Shown here one piece after another: positions 10,084 to 21,650 of a stretch of DNA of 64,000 nt; the stretch's first letter is position 1, and every line of letters starts with the position of its first letter. The stretch lies in assembly GCA_012845835.1 (NCBI GenBank), contig JABAKD010000011.1, forward strand, positions 9,548,381 to 9,612,380, written 5' to 3'. The position numbers were made by a program, and so were the translations under genes. Under the pieces are notes generated by a model. It was given only the letters and a program-made list of their open reading frames with translations, had not been told where the DNA came from and did no database searches. The DNA is from Undaria pinnatifida. Taxonomy: Eukaryota; Sar; Phaeophyceae; Laminariales; Alariaceae.

Positions 10084-10395
10084 TGTTATAGACATAGGCC
10101 ACCCTCCCTCTTTGCGGGTCTCTCTACCTTTAAGGCAGGCCCCCACGTTGACCACTCGCTTGTACTAGATAAGCTCTTGTATTGGTTCCACAAGCCACAA
10201 CAAGATACACGCTCAACACGCTGCCAGTCCAAGGGGCAAATGCATCATCCCATTTTTCCTATGAAGACGCACATGCCTTCAAGGGCATGTGAGACCTTTT
10301 GATATCAAAAACTTTTTGGTATGTGAAACCTTTTGATATCGTTTCCGTATCCCAGATTTTACGCCTTGCTAGGCTTCCAGGGCAATACCATAACA
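10084..10395 (-). mobile_element. Solo LTR of a Ty3/gypsy family
   Basis: A 312-bp block that aligns end to end with the 3' LTR at 40138-40395. Shared blocks are CTGTTAYAGACAYAGGCCACC, TTGTACTAGAYAAGCTCTTG, TGCATCATCC or AGCATCATCC, ACGCACATGCCTTCAARGGC, CTAGGCTTCCAGGGC and ATRCCATAACA. On the minus strand it runs TGTTATGG ... TAACA. No internal element sequence lies on either side, so it is a solo LTR, probably left by LTR-LTR recombination. It carries a short internal duplication (TGTGARACCTTTTGATATC twice, 10288-10340), which explains its extra length. No target-site duplication could be recognised. Confidence 0.75.
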
Positions 10396-10696
10396 GAAGC
10401 GTGTTACGATAGCAGGAGGTACCAGACACGTGTAGCATTTTTTTTACCCAAAAATTGTCTCCAGGCGCCGGCCGCCGGGACTTCACAAACAAACGAGGAA
10501 GCCTCACCCCAAAAGTCCTTTTGAGTTTTAAAACCATCTTTCGTCACATATACCTGGGCTATGGATTTGCTGCTCATTTGTCGGGTTGTTTTGCGCTTTT
10601 TTTGTAAATTATCGCAGCAGGCACTAGTTTCGAACCATGCCACACGATAGTGTTTTCACCACTTTTTTTTTCTTCAAGGCTCCCCAAATTCGGGAG

Positions 10697-10934
10697 GTTA
10701 AGACCTCTCCCACAAAACCGATATGGAGAAAAACAAAACCGGAATTAGACTATACAGGATGAAAAAAATCCCATGGTGGGAGGGCCTAGCTAGCTACGAA
10801 ACGAGAATCATCATGCAAAAAACAAAATGGCCGATTTTTTTCCGACGATTGTGGGTTAAGGAGTCCCGTCATTCAGAAACCGTTTCAGACAAAAAGAGGT
10901 ATACCTTAATTTAATACTTCTATCGTAGCACGCA
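10697..10934 (+). repeat. REP-A dispersed repeat, copy 3 (long form)
   Basis: Starts GTTAAGACCTCTCCCACAAA, passes GATATGGAGAAAAAC and AAATGGCCGATTTTTTTCCG, and ends with the core TTAAGGAGTCCCGTCATTCAG ... GAGGTATACCTTAA ... CTATCGTAGCACGC. The copy at 62043-62249 has the same two-part structure, so about 210-240 bp is the better estimate of the full element. Confidence 0.75.
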
Positions 10935-11045
10935 TTTTTTTTCCCTCGAGTTGCAATTGAAATTTACTCGAAAAAGCAGTTTTGGGGGGGTGAGAGAGAT
11001 ACCATGGGAGCTCCTCAAGGAGAGAGGGGGTGAGACTCGATGTCC

Positions 11046-11490
11046 ATGCATGGCCATAGTCGTATGACCATTAGACCCTCGCAACCCTACTATGCCGGGG
11101 CGGAGCACGTCGGGTTTTCACTAACCAGGCAGGCATTGCTTGCGCCAAGCGCGAAGCACCGTGAGGTGTTCGGCGAATCACAGGAAGGGTGAACTGCATC
11201 CTTCCAAGCACCCCTCGTACGACGGATTTCGGCACCTTGAGTCTACTTTCTTGCTTATGGACGACAGAAACCGATTAGTTACTTTGTTATCTGGTGTGGC
11301 CACTCCAGAGAAAGCAACGGGTATTGCTATGAAACTGCCTCGTGGCGGGTGTCTTACCATATTCACACTACGTGAAGCGATCATTCCCCTTGTACAGTTG
11401 GAGTTAGGGTTTTCCACCTCGCACAATATGATCTAACTCGATAACCACCATGGTGTGACCGCAAAAAAAAAAAAAAGACGGTACCCAGGG
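11046..11490 (+). repeat. REP-F dispersed repeat, copy 1
   Basis: About 445 bp shared with 20811-21400 and in part with 19195-19500 and 21555-21650. Landmarks are CATGGCCATAGTC, GACCATTAGACCCTCGCA, GGAGCACGTCGGGTTTTC, GTGAGGTGTTCGGCGA, GGGTGAACTGCATCCTTCCA, TCTGGTGTGGCCACT, GTTAGGGTTTTCCACC and a poly-A near 11463. Frames are not conserved between copies. It is probably a non-autonomous interspersed repeat. Confidence 0.8.
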
Positions 11491-11494
11491 GGGA

Positions 11495-12060
11495 AGACCA
11501 GCATAGACCAGCATCAAACCAACAGGAGGAGGAGAACTGCTTTTCCCATCGCTTTATCTCGCCAAACTAAAAGCCATACATTACTCATATAATAGTGTTT
11601 TTGGTGGATGGGAAGATGGGGAGGCATTACGAGCGGCGGAGCGGGGGGGGGTGCCTCTGTATACCACTCGTTATCTCACCATAATAAGGGTGGTGTGCTT
11701 TTGTTGCTTCCTACATACAGGGAAGGGGGGGGAGAGGCCACCATAGATTACCAGCATCTCACCAACGGGATGCGGCGTGTTTTCCCACCGTTTTTTTTTG
11801 CCCTAGTTAAGACCGTACCAGGCACCAATGAATAATAACGGTGTTTTTTGTAGCCGGGGAAGATGCAGAGGCAATATGAGCGCGCGCCGCGGGGGGACGC
11901 CTCTCTACCACGTTTATCCCGTCACATTGGAACTATGTGGTGTGTGGTGCCGTTGTCTACGAGGAAGGGGAATACCAGCATCAGATCACTCCAGCGGGAG
12001 GAAGGGGGATTTTCCCACCGGTTTGTCCCGCCGCGCCATACCCCCAGTATTAGACTAAAA
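11495..12060 (+). repeat. Diverged tandem repeat, ~240-bp unit, 2-3 copies
   Basis: Units at about 11597-11835 and 11836-12060, with a partial one before 11597, share GTGTTTTT, GGGAAGATGSRGAGGCAWTA, TGAGCG or CGAGCG, GCCTCT, ACCAGCATC, AACGGGA or AGCGGGA and TTTTCCCACCG. Divergence is high, so the array is old. It starts directly after REP-F copy 1. Confidence 0.6.
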
Positions 12061-13106
12061 AAACTCCATACTCTAGGCAAGTCTTTTTTTTGTTAACCAA
12101 ATGTATCCTACTGTATGTATTCCTTTCAGAAGTGCACCCCGCTTTTTTTGGGGTCGAAACCGACCAAATGGACCTAGAGAGGCGGGGGATTTTTTTCAGC
12201 AATGTTAAATAGGTGGGGGTGATCTGGTGGAATTTTGGAGAAAATCTATCAATAATCCAAAACCGTTTATAACCCCGCCTATTATAGCCAATCTTGACTC
12301 GAGCTACATGCAGAATACCGGTGTAAAGCTCTAACAAGCAAACGTTTACGTTGGCAGCTATGGTCCTCTTTTGGAACCGACGACTCCAACGTTTGGCGGG
12401 GGCAACCACACGCTTCATCTAGACTCGGGGGTTCAAATCTCCAAATATGGAAGCTTTTTTCTCTTGCTATATCCAGACACCTACCACTGCCCCCAGCGCT
12501 TTCTAGCGCGCGTAAGCACAATCCGACGCGAGTGTGGACGAGGGAAGAAAGTGCTGACTTTTTCTCGCGATAAAAATGAAGGCGCGGGTACCGTAGTGGG
12601 GTGGGGGGAGAGAAGAGCCTGCTTGGTGATCCGGGATGATCTGAGTCCCATTTAGGGAGGGAGAGCCGAGCAAGAAGAAGCGCGAGGACAATAGATCGGA
12701 TGAAACTAAAAGTAGGCTAAGCGATGCTTGTCGGGTTAGTTAGCGCGGTGGCTAGTTAACGTTTCTCTGGTTTTCAATTACTTCTTTCAAGCCATGATAA
12801 GGCCTGGCATAGTGCGAGGCTCGTAGGGACGACGCGCCTGGGTGTTCCCCTTTTTGGCGACTCGCGGGACACACTCCCCGTAACTTCAAACGCCCATCCA
12901 CACCCCATCCGAAGGCGAAACTTGTACTGGCTTGTGGATGTACTACTAGTCTATAAGTTTTTTTTTTTTGCACTAATATAAACAGGTTTCTTAAGATGCT
13001 CCTACCGCTTTTTTTTTCTTGTTTCTGGCCATGTATTCGACAACGTGCGCACAGCAGCGTTAATGCTTCTTTGTGATACTAAGAAAAACAAGGGCTTTTC
13101 GCTGGT
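12061..13106. other. Intergenic, nothing recognised
   Basis: No gene or repeat family could be assigned. A T-arm-like GGGGGTTCAAATCTCC at 12427 lacks a matching A box or acceptor stem. Confidence 0.4.
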
Positions 13107-13252
13107 CATGACCCGATCGATCCGCGGGTCGGGCCAGGAATCTCGCGGCTCGAGCCCGGTCAGGCCCGGAGGTGTTCGAAATCTCACGGGTCGATTGGAG
13201 TCAGCCCACCCCGACACGCGAGAAGTGGCCTGACCCGCGGAAAGGCCTGAAC
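13107..13252 (+). repeat. Diverged GGGTC/GACCC repeat
   Basis: CATGACCCGATCGATCCGCG ... GGGTCGGGCC ... AAATCTCACGGGTCG ... CTGACCCGCGG. This is the same CATGACCCG...CGCGGGTCGGG architecture as the larger block at 24880-25515, more degraded. Confidence 0.6.
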
Positions 13253-13789
13253 AAAAAACGAGCTGTGTTGTCGCGAATTTTTGTAGGGTCCAGGCTCTAG
13301 GGTCGTGGTGGGGCGTACTGCGAGATGCCTTGTGTACTATTAATAGATCAAGGATTGAGTAGACGACAAATGAATCATCAAGGCTACGGTGCGGCCGGGG
13401 GGGGCTACGCCCATCTCCATGACGGGATTTGCACCACTCTTCTCACGACTGACTCTGTGTACCCTCACGGAAAAAAAACACTTTGGTTTGTTGTTTGTAG
13501 GCGAGTTGTTTTTGGTGCAGCGTAGTAGCTTTTTCAACCATCCCCTTTTAATTTTGCGGATTCCTATCACCGCAAAAAAAAATAGCATCCCATATGAGCA
13601 CGAAATCTTTGAAAAAAAAGGTCGCAAAATGACAGGGGGGTCCACTCGTGCGAGCGACTCCGAGCCGCTGCGACGAAAGGCCCCATAAATGACTCCCCAA
13701 CCGTATAATTTGTCGATACAGAGTAGGGGTTGGGACCCCAATAAGGCGATCTGGGTAAGGCGGTATCACGATATAAGGCACATAACCAC

Positions 13790-14025
13790 CAACACCAACC
13801 ACAACAACAATAACACAACAACAGATAAACAACAACGACGACGACAACAACAATAACAACAACAATAACAACAGCAACAATAACAACAACAACAACAACA
13901 GCAACAAAAACAACAACAACAACAACTACAACAATAACACAACAGTTAAACAACAACGACGACGACAACAACAACAACAACGACAACAACAACAACAACA
14001 CCAACAACAACATGACACGATACCA
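13790..14025 (+). repeat. (AAC)n / CAA microsatellite region
   Basis: About 235 bp of imperfect CAA repeats with interspersed GACGACGAC. It contains an internal duplication, since AACAACGACGACGACAACAA occurs near 13830 and again near 13952. It produces poly-Val/Leu open frames on the minus strand that are not genes. Confidence 0.9.
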
Positions 14026-14411
14026 GGTACCAAGCAATATCAAGCACAGGGCAATACCAGGTATATATATACCAGGCAACACCAGGTACCAGGTGCAGTA
14101 CTAAAGGAATATACATACGAAGCGCAGCAAGTAGTGCGGCTCGTGCCACTCCACATTTCACACCCCTTGCCTATAGCTAGCTAGCCACACACAGTATTGT
14201 CACTGTTGAAAATACAGGGCAGCGGGGCTGTGGCAATAAGTGATGATGGTGATGGTGATGATAATGCTGACGAGAAAACCATCACCCCCGTCCGTCGAAA
14301 AGATGTAGACTAAAATGACAACGCTTCCCTGGATGGAGGTGCGACAGACAACAAAACCACCACCCAGAGCCATAGACTACACACCGTTCAATATTCCATA
14401 CAATGTGGCCA

Positions 14412-14437
14412 GGGGGGGGGGGGGGGGGGGGGGGGGT
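14412..14437 (+). repeat. Poly-G tract
   Basis: A run of about 26 G. Similar runs occur at 17829-17850 and 23135-23153. These are likely length-variable and G-quadruplex prone. Confidence 0.9.
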
Positions 14438-15827
14438 CGTAAGCCACAAAAAGAGCCTTTGGTTTGCAACCTCAAATCAACAGCTCTATCATAATACTGC
14501 TGTGAATACTCCTGTTTGGTGCTTGCCCACAAAAACAACGACAAAAAGCTGTGTACAAAGCGCATCGCACTCGTACAGCACAAGAGTACGAGTATATACT
14601 TCGTCGTTAATTCTCCGGAGCATTAAATACTAAATACGTCACCGACATCCCCCCCCCACAAAGTGTTTCGTGCTCCTACACCGGGGCATGAACCAAAACT
14701 TGAAGGCTACCCCACCCACCCCTTCCCCAGCATAATTGCTCTGCACAACATCGCGCCCATCCCCCCCCCACAAATTTATTGTCCTTGCACACTTCCTCGC
14801 ACACTACTCTCTCGCTCCCTCCCAGTAGTAACCCAGACCGGGGGTCACATAGGTAGCGGGCCCATGTCACCAAAATATCCCTGAGATTAATCAAGAGGAC
14901 AAAAGAAAATGTTCGGCACGACAACACACATAGTGCAAGATAGAGGCGAACCAACAAAATACGAATACCTGGTACTGGATCAACAGCACACAAACACTTC
15001 GGATGGCAGTTCACGCTCTGCGTTCACGGCTCAAATGAATACAACATGAAGTGGGATCAGCTCCAGGTGGGATCAGATCCGGGCGGGTACAATATTTCGT
15101 AGCTGCGAAAAAAAGCGCAGCAAAACGTTTGTGGTCTACCCAGAGTGAGCGGTCTACCCAGAGGGAGCGAACATCCAGATTACGAGGATTATCACATCGT
15201 ACTTGTCGCGCCGCTCAAACATTCCAACCGCCTTCCCCCGTCCCCGTCCCCATCTCCTGCCGCGACGGGCCCAATTGCTTGCCCCCCCCTCCCCCCCAAA
15301 CCCCGCACTTCCTGATGCCGAGCCAGCCCTCCGCCCTCCACCCACACGAGACAAACGAAGCTAAATTGTACTGACGACTCGCCTCCCACGGTGGCAGGGG
15401 ATACAGTTCGTGAGCGAAACGTTTCTGACCCCGGTGACTGATTCTGCGATCTATAGCCCCTCCCCCGCCCCCAAAAAAAACTAGCGATTTTGTTTAACGA
15501 ACGTTTCATGGCTGCTCGAGACGGGGAAGGATGCTATGAAAAAACAGCCTTCTTCGTATATTGTCTTGTTTACAAAGGACTATCGAAGCATGGCGGTCGG
15601 GGTGGTGGCAAGGGGCACCGTGTTTCGGGAGACACGGCCCGGACCTGGTTCCTAAACCCCAGCTCGATTTCGCTATAAAGAAAAGTTGGGGCGGGCTACC
15701 TGGTAGAACGACTCTGAGGTACTAGTAAACTTCCTCAAGCGCGGGAGCTATCGGATATATTGGTATGATACTTTTACGAGTATCCTGTGTTTTTTAGGAC
15801 TACTATTAATAGCGCATGCCAGCAGAA

Positions 15828-15945
15828 ATGCTGGTCGGTTTGAGCGAATTGATGCCTTCGAAGTCATGTTTTGGGTGAGATGTTGAGGTTTGCGTCTCAG
15901 GATCTCAGGAACTTGTGTGCTGCACCGCTTGCGCTGGGCGACTGT
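15828..15945 (+). repeat. REP-D repeat, diverged copy
   Basis: GTCGGTTTGAGCGAATTGATG, CCTTCGAAGT, GGGTGAGATGTTGAGG, then TGCTGCACCGCTTGCG, aligning with 8197-8345. Confidence 0.5.
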
Positions 15946-18900
15946 GACGCTGGACAGCAAGAACAGTATATACACCCAATAAGAAACAGAAACGCTGGCC
16001 GAGGCTGGGTTTCTTATTAGAGATAAGGTGCGTTCTACGCTGGCTTCAGTACACCGGCCTCTCCCGAATTTTCCTCTTAGAGAGATGACTTCTGTGGTCA
16101 CAAACTGTAATTATTTTCCTTTGCGTCTCAGCCTGGCTTTCTTGTTTACCTTCTTGCGGCTTATCAGGTGGTCCTGTAATTGCAGTCTACACCAGCAGTT
16201 ATTGAAAAAAAAAACACCAGCTTCTTTTCTCTGTAAGTTGGCCCGATTGAGTGATCGATACGTCGTATTCAGCCTAATGCACGCTGCTCAGATAGTCTGC
16301 TTCAGCAAATAACGAAAAACGAAACGGACGAACACAAGTTTTCAACCGGGTTCACACGCAACTAAAACAACAATAAACTGTAGTTAATACTGCCTGTATG
16401 TACATGTCACCCCTCATCCTCAACGCCAACCACGACGAGCCATATTGACCCCCCCCGCCCACCCCTTTCCCCAAAGTCCACAATTCCAGCCGCCGAACCC
16501 TTCTACCCCTCACCTTTCACCCACAATAAGAGAAGCGAAGCTATCAATAATTACACGCACCAGGTACTCCAGCAACTAACGAAGAACGAAAATTCATACT
16601 TCGTACGAAATTTCAGCCGCGACTACACACAACAAACAAACACTGGTGCTTCAGAGTAACGGCTGTATAGACGACAAACAGAAACTGGTACATTCGAGTA
16701 ACGGTTGTACGGACAACAAAACAAAATACTGACCCACAGCTTGTGGGTTTCTCATTTGAGAGAAGGCGCGTTCCACATTAACTTCCAGTAAACCGGCCTT
16801 CGATTTTTATATTACTGAAACTGTGAGCCTGCCTTTCTTCTTAACCCTGTCTCTCGTTTCATATTAGGCGTGTCCTTTTACTGCACTACATCTTGCGACA
16901 CCCTTTCAAGTCTGTAAAGCGTATTAAATCCTCGATGCCCCTAATCCCGAATAGCTATTACAACACTGCTGCAGGTCTGTAACCAAAACACGTGGGTATC
17001 AAAAGGAGTAATTATAAACAGGTTATGTTTCGCTCGTACAGGAGGATCACCGAGGGGTCTCGTTGTCCCCGCCACAACAGAACGAAAAAGGGTATTGGCC
17101 ACGGTTCTCCTCCTAGACCTACTACCACCTCTACTCCTCCTGCTACTATTAATAACTACTATGCTGCTGCTACTACCACCTCTACTACACCACGTACAAA
17201 GCACTCTTTTTTTTTTCACCCTCCGGCGGATGAGGAAAAATAAAGCTTAAGCTCACCACACTTCCACGTATTTTCATACATGTCGTGCCAATTTAACTCA
17301 ATCGTATTCGCAATCCAGCGCTAGCTGGCGTGCCCTTTCAGCTTCCGTGGTAGCGACAGCGCGAGCTGTCCCTACCGGCGGTCGCCGGCACTCTACTCCA
17401 GCAGCGCAGGCTGCCACTGTGTACGGATGCGTGAGCATGTCGACCCGACCTGATCCTTGGGGATCAAGTACGGCGGAGACACCATAGCTATCGGGAACGT
17501 CACCCTTCCGGGTAGCGTGGGACTTGCGCAAGCTCACCCACTAACAACCCCCGCGGCCATGAGAAAACAGCCTCCCGCCGGACTTGGTCCAGTTACGGTC
17601 CACCCTACCCATTCGGGTGTTGGTCCTCGGTACGGAGTAGCATCTCCGTACAGAGTGGCATGCACGTGCGTAGCCCCCCCACGCCTCATGCCCTCAAATA
17701 CATCCGTCCTAGGGCGAATACATACCGACGAGGGCTATAATTAGGAAGGAGACAGGAGGGGGGAGTACTTATTTGCTGCGTGCCTTGGTCATTTGACCTT
17801 TGAACACGCATCCGCTTCGAGACGAAGGGAGGGGGGGGGGGGGGGGGGGGTCGGGAAAAACGAATTGAGCGGGTCCAGGAAGACTTGGAGCGCGCGCAGT
17901 GGCACAACTCCTTTCCTACGTCCTTGTAGTGGCACCGTTTTCTTTACTACTTGCTCTTAGTGTGGTAGTAGGCAAGTGGCACTTGCTTCCACACCACGGC
18001 TACGTAGGGGGATTGGTTATCTTCAGGGACCCTTTTATCAGCGACGCTCAGAGACAATTGCCCGAGTCACTTTTAGTTTTTGGTTTAATCATCACTTTTT
18101 ACTTTCCAGCTCAACTCCAAACAATCGTTACCCTCAGCTACCTCCTGGGCAAGGCATGCCGTGGTCATGGGCGTCTTCCTTCTCCCCCCCCGGTACTTGC
18201 CTTCATTATTATCGCGCATAGGGTTCATTCGGCATCCCCACTTTTCAGTGATCTTTTGTTCGTCGATTTTCATCGAATTTTGCTCACTCACGCCCTCGCG
18301 CTTTCCCCTAGTCATTTTTTTTAACGCAAGAAAAGTCCCTGCGAGCACGACTATGCACTCGGGAAGATTCGAAAGCATCATTTATTTCAGTGGGGACGAG
18401 ATTCACGCGCTACTCCACAGGGGACGCCTGCCACCTTCTTTTTTTCGCGTTTTTCGGTTTCGAGATAGTGTCCGAACTTACCATTCGTTTGTTGCTCTTC
18501 GGCGTCAAAGCATGTTTCCCCGCAATTATAAGGCTAAGAGTTCTACGGAGCTCTCTCTTTTCTCAAGTCTCTGATTATTTTTTCTCAGCCTAGCGTTTCG
18601 GGGGTAGGGTTGGCCTTGGGTTGTGACGTTCGTCGGTTTCAATACTGATCACTATATGTTTTCCTACCTAACCACATTTGGCATATCGCGAAAACACCTT
18701 AATGTTGATGACGTCATCATCTGCTAAACACGTGTGATTGGGGATTGGTCCCTCGACGACAGCGGGCTTACCCAGCGTTATGTAACGGTCGACTTTGCGC
18801 AAGGACTACTCGCTTGGTCGGGAGTGGTGTTTTCAGGCTGTACATGGACATAGACTGCCCTTTGTATACCACAAAAAAAAAATACCGGGACCGCAAAGAT

Positions 18901-19090
18901 GGTGTTTAACTCGCTTCCATGTACTTATTGAGGCTGTCCTTGAAAAGTCGCCGAAATATACCAGTGATTACTGTCATCAAAGACGTTCGCACAACAATCG
19001 TTTCTGACCGCTTGCTATAATTGATCAGGCGAAGGCTTCAACACAGCGCGCAGTCGACACGGCAAACAGCCGTATGTGTATGTGTCACAG
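15946..19090. other. Long intergenic stretch, no gene supported
   Basis: 16.0-17.3 kb is AT-rich with no feature. 17.30-17.70 kb is GC-balanced and partly open on both strands (79 codons minus, 95 codons plus) but without a recognised domain. 17899-18574 has T-rich plus-strand frames that look hydrophobic (starting MAQLLSYVLVVAPFSLLLAL), which is expected for any T-rich sequence. A CRE-like palindrome GATGACGTCATC lies near 18707. Confidence 0.4.
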
Positions 19091-19140
19091 CACTAGGATA
19101 CATACATAATACATACATACATACAAACATACATACTCAG
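19091..19140 (+). repeat. (CATA)n microsatellite
   Basis: About 50 bp of ACATACATACATA-type repeat. Confidence 0.8.
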
Positions 19141-19194
19141 GAAAAAACTATCGATTAGCATGCAGGCAAGTGGATATGCAGGCAAGCACGAACT

Positions 19195-19500
19195 GTATGC
19201 AGTGTTACTGCCTCGAGGGTGCCGTACCATATTTTCGCTACGTGGTGCGATTATTCCCTTTGTGCGGAGTTAGGGTTTTCCACCCCGCACAACATGATCT
19301 AACTCGACAACCATCATGGTGATCGCCAAAAAAAAAAAAAAAACGGCACCCTGGTTGTCAATTAATAGCTCACGCAGTGATTGGCATGTTTTACAGCGTC
19401 GTTGCCAACCGAAGCCAACCCCAAGATGCATACAATGCTTTACAGCGTCGGTGGCAACCGAGGCTAAATCTTACATATATATATTACGGAGGGGGATATG
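19195..19500 (+). repeat. REP-F repeat, 5'-truncated copy
   Basis: Begins at ACTGCCTCGAGGGTGCCGTA and runs through GTTAGGGTTTTCCACCCCGC, a poly-A of about 16 (19327), TCACGCAGTGATTGGCATGT and TTTACAGCGTCG to TATATATATTACGGAGGGGG. It matches the 3' half of the copy at 20811-21400. Confidence 0.8.
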
Positions 19501-20382
19501 TTACACGGAGGGGGGGGGCATAAACGCAAGTAGACATGCAGGCAAATAAATTAACATGCAAGAAAATAGGCATGCAATACAAGAGACAGAAACAGCAAGT
19601 AAAGTAGTAGTACCGTACGGGCCCGCCATTAAAATGCCCCAAACAGGAGGAAGACTTGAAAGAAACCTTGTCGTAGCGACACCAACCTTGAGACTTGAGA
19701 ATGGCCTTGTAGTATACGGTAGGATTGAGCGTCGTAGCGCTGGCCGCTGAGCGCGATTTTTTAATGCAAACTTCTTAGCGTCCATAAAAAAAAGGGCTTG
19801 GCATTCGTATTGCGTTATTTCTTATTCGTGGGTCTACACTGTATTCTACCTGGCATTTGCATACCGTATACGCGCGATCGCGATGATGTCAGCTCCATGG
19901 TGGCAACATGCGATACTAGTCTATCATATGCAGTTGCAGCAGCAGCAGCACAGTCAGGATCTATGCTGCAACAAGGGGGTATACTACCTACTGCGTACCA
20001 GGGGTAGAAACAACAACAGCGTAAGCATACCCGTATACCTGGTATACGGTACTCGTCGAGTAATACACAGAACACATCACATACTCTCTCTCCCGTGCTA
20101 GCACCAGCACACACCACACACAACACGTAAACAAGCCAATCCATGGTGGTTGTGGTTGGCGCATTTGTTAATCGGTGACCATTGGGCCGCCACGGCGAAA
20201 CGAGCCCGCAATCGACAAAAAAGTAGCACAACAACGTGTCAGCACATATATACGTCATGCCATGGAAGGAGCAAACGGAATACAGAGCAGTACCGTTAGT
20301 ACACAAGGTGAAAAGAAAGCAAAACTATAGTTTTTGTTGCCGTTGATACTCTGTTGGTTGAGGGGCATCAGCTTGGGTCTTG

Positions 20383-20800
20383 GGGGGGGGGGGCGGTGAG
20401 GTGGTGGTGGTGAGGGGGCGTGGTGGCATTGGGAGAGGGGGTGGTAGGGGGGGGGGAGTGGTAGGGGGGGGGGGGGGGTGGTAGGGGGGGGGGGGTGGTA
20501 GGGGGGGGGGGTGGTAGGGGGGGGGGGGGTGGTAGGGGGGGGGGGGTGGTAGGGGGGGGGGGGTGGTAGGGGGGGGGGGGTGGTAGGGGGGGGGGTGGTA
20601 GGGGGGGGGGTGGTAGGGGGGGGGGGGTGGTAGGGGGGGGGGGTGGCAGCGGGGGGGGGGTGGTAGGGGGGGGGGTGGTAGGGGGGGGGTGGTAGGGGGG
20701 GGGGGGATGGGGGGAGGGGGTAAGGGTGGGGGGGGGTGGTAGGGGGGTGGGGGGTGGTACGGGTGGGGGGGTGGTAAGCGTGGGGGGGTGGGACGGGGGT
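20383..20800 (+). repeat. G-rich minisatellite (GGTGGTAGGGGGGGGGG)n
   Basis: About 420 bp of near-pure G/T/A sequence made of GGTGGTAG(8-12) units, roughly 18-20 copies of varying length. The plus strand is extremely G-rich, with strong G-quadruplex potential and purine/pyrimidine asymmetry. The minus strand reads as a Pro-rich frame that is not a gene. It abuts REP-F at 20811. Confidence 0.95.
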
Positions 20801-20810
20801 GTACTCAGTT

Positions 20811-21400
20811 TGTGCATGGCCGTAGTCTTATGACCATAGACCCTCGCATCCCTACTATACCGGGACGGAGCACGTCGGGTTTTCGCCAACCAGGCAGATA
20901 TTGCTTGCACCAAGCGCGAGGCGCCGTGAGGTGTTCGGCGAGTCGCATGAAGGGTGAACTGCATCCTTCCAAAAACCGCTCGTATGACGGACTTCGACAC
21001 CTGGTGTCTACTTTTTTGATTATGGATGACAGCGCCAATGAGTTACACCTTGTTTTCTGGTGTGGCCACTTCAGAGACAGCAATGGGTAATACTATGTAA
21101 CTGCCTCGAGGGTGCCGTACCATATTTACACTACGCGATGCGACCATTCCCCCTGTGCGGAGTTAGGGTTCTCCACCCCGCACAATATGACCTCACTCGA
21201 TAACCGTCCTGGTGACCGCCAAAACAGAAAAATAACAAAACGGTACCCTGGTTGTCTAGCTCACGCAGTGATTGGCATGTTTTACAGCGTCGTTGCCAAC
21301 CAACGTCAACCCCAATATGCACAAATAATGATTTACACCGTCGGTGCCAACCGAGGCTAACTATTACAGATATATATATATATACTTCGAAGTATTACGG
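20811..21400 (+). repeat. REP-F dispersed repeat, fullest copy
   Basis: About 590 bp from GCATGGCCGTAGTCTTATGACC to the TATATATATATATAC / ATTACGGAGGGG tail. It contains all blocks present in the partial copies at 11046, 19195 and 21555. No conserved frame, TIR or LTR could be recognised. Confidence 0.85.
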
Positions 21401-21545
21401 AGGGGGGGGGGGTGGGAGGGGGGGGGAGTTGGTAGGGGGGGGGAGTTGGTAGGGGGGGGGGAGTGGTAGGGGAGGAGGGTGGCAGGGGAGGGGGGGTCGG
21501 AGGGGGGGGCGTAGTCATTCGTTGCTTGGGTCGCAGGGGGGGGGG
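21401..21545 (+). repeat. Second G-rich minisatellite block
   Basis: GGAGTTGGTAGGGGGGGGG-type units directly follow the REP-F tail and precede another REP-F start (21555). The order is therefore G-block, REP-F, G-block, REP-F start. Confidence 0.9.
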
Positions 21546-21554
21546 AACATTGTT

Positions 21555-21650
21555 ATCCATGGCCGTAGTCTGTAAGACCATAGACCCTCGCACCCTCACA
21601 ATGTCAGGACGGAGCATGTCGGGTTTTTACCGACCACGCTATGGGCAAAA
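21555..21650 (+). repeat. REP-F repeat, 3'-truncated copy
   Basis: CCATGGCCGTAGTCTGTAAG, ACCATAGACCCTCGCACC, then GACGGAGCATGTCGGGTTTT. It matches the first ~95 bp of the copy at 20811. Confidence 0.8.

Noticed and set aside
12340..12445. Possible tRNA from the T-arm-like GGGGGTTCAAATCTCC
   Set aside because: No A box at proper distance and no acceptor stem pairing.
13548..14161. Leu/Val-rich minus-strand frames resembling membrane proteins
   Set aside because: Direct translation of the CAA microsatellite.
17899..18574. Hydrophobic plus-strand frames with a signal-peptide-like start
   Set aside because: T-rich DNA yields hydrophobic translations by chance; overlapping frames look alike and no family is recognised.
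18700..18720. CRE-like TGACGTCA palindrome as a regulatory site
   Set aside because: A single short palindrome with no adjacent gene; expected by chance in 64 kb.
20368..21000. 210-codon Pro-rich minus-strand frame
   Set aside because: It is the translation of the G-rich minisatellite; composition is fully explained by the DNA repeat.
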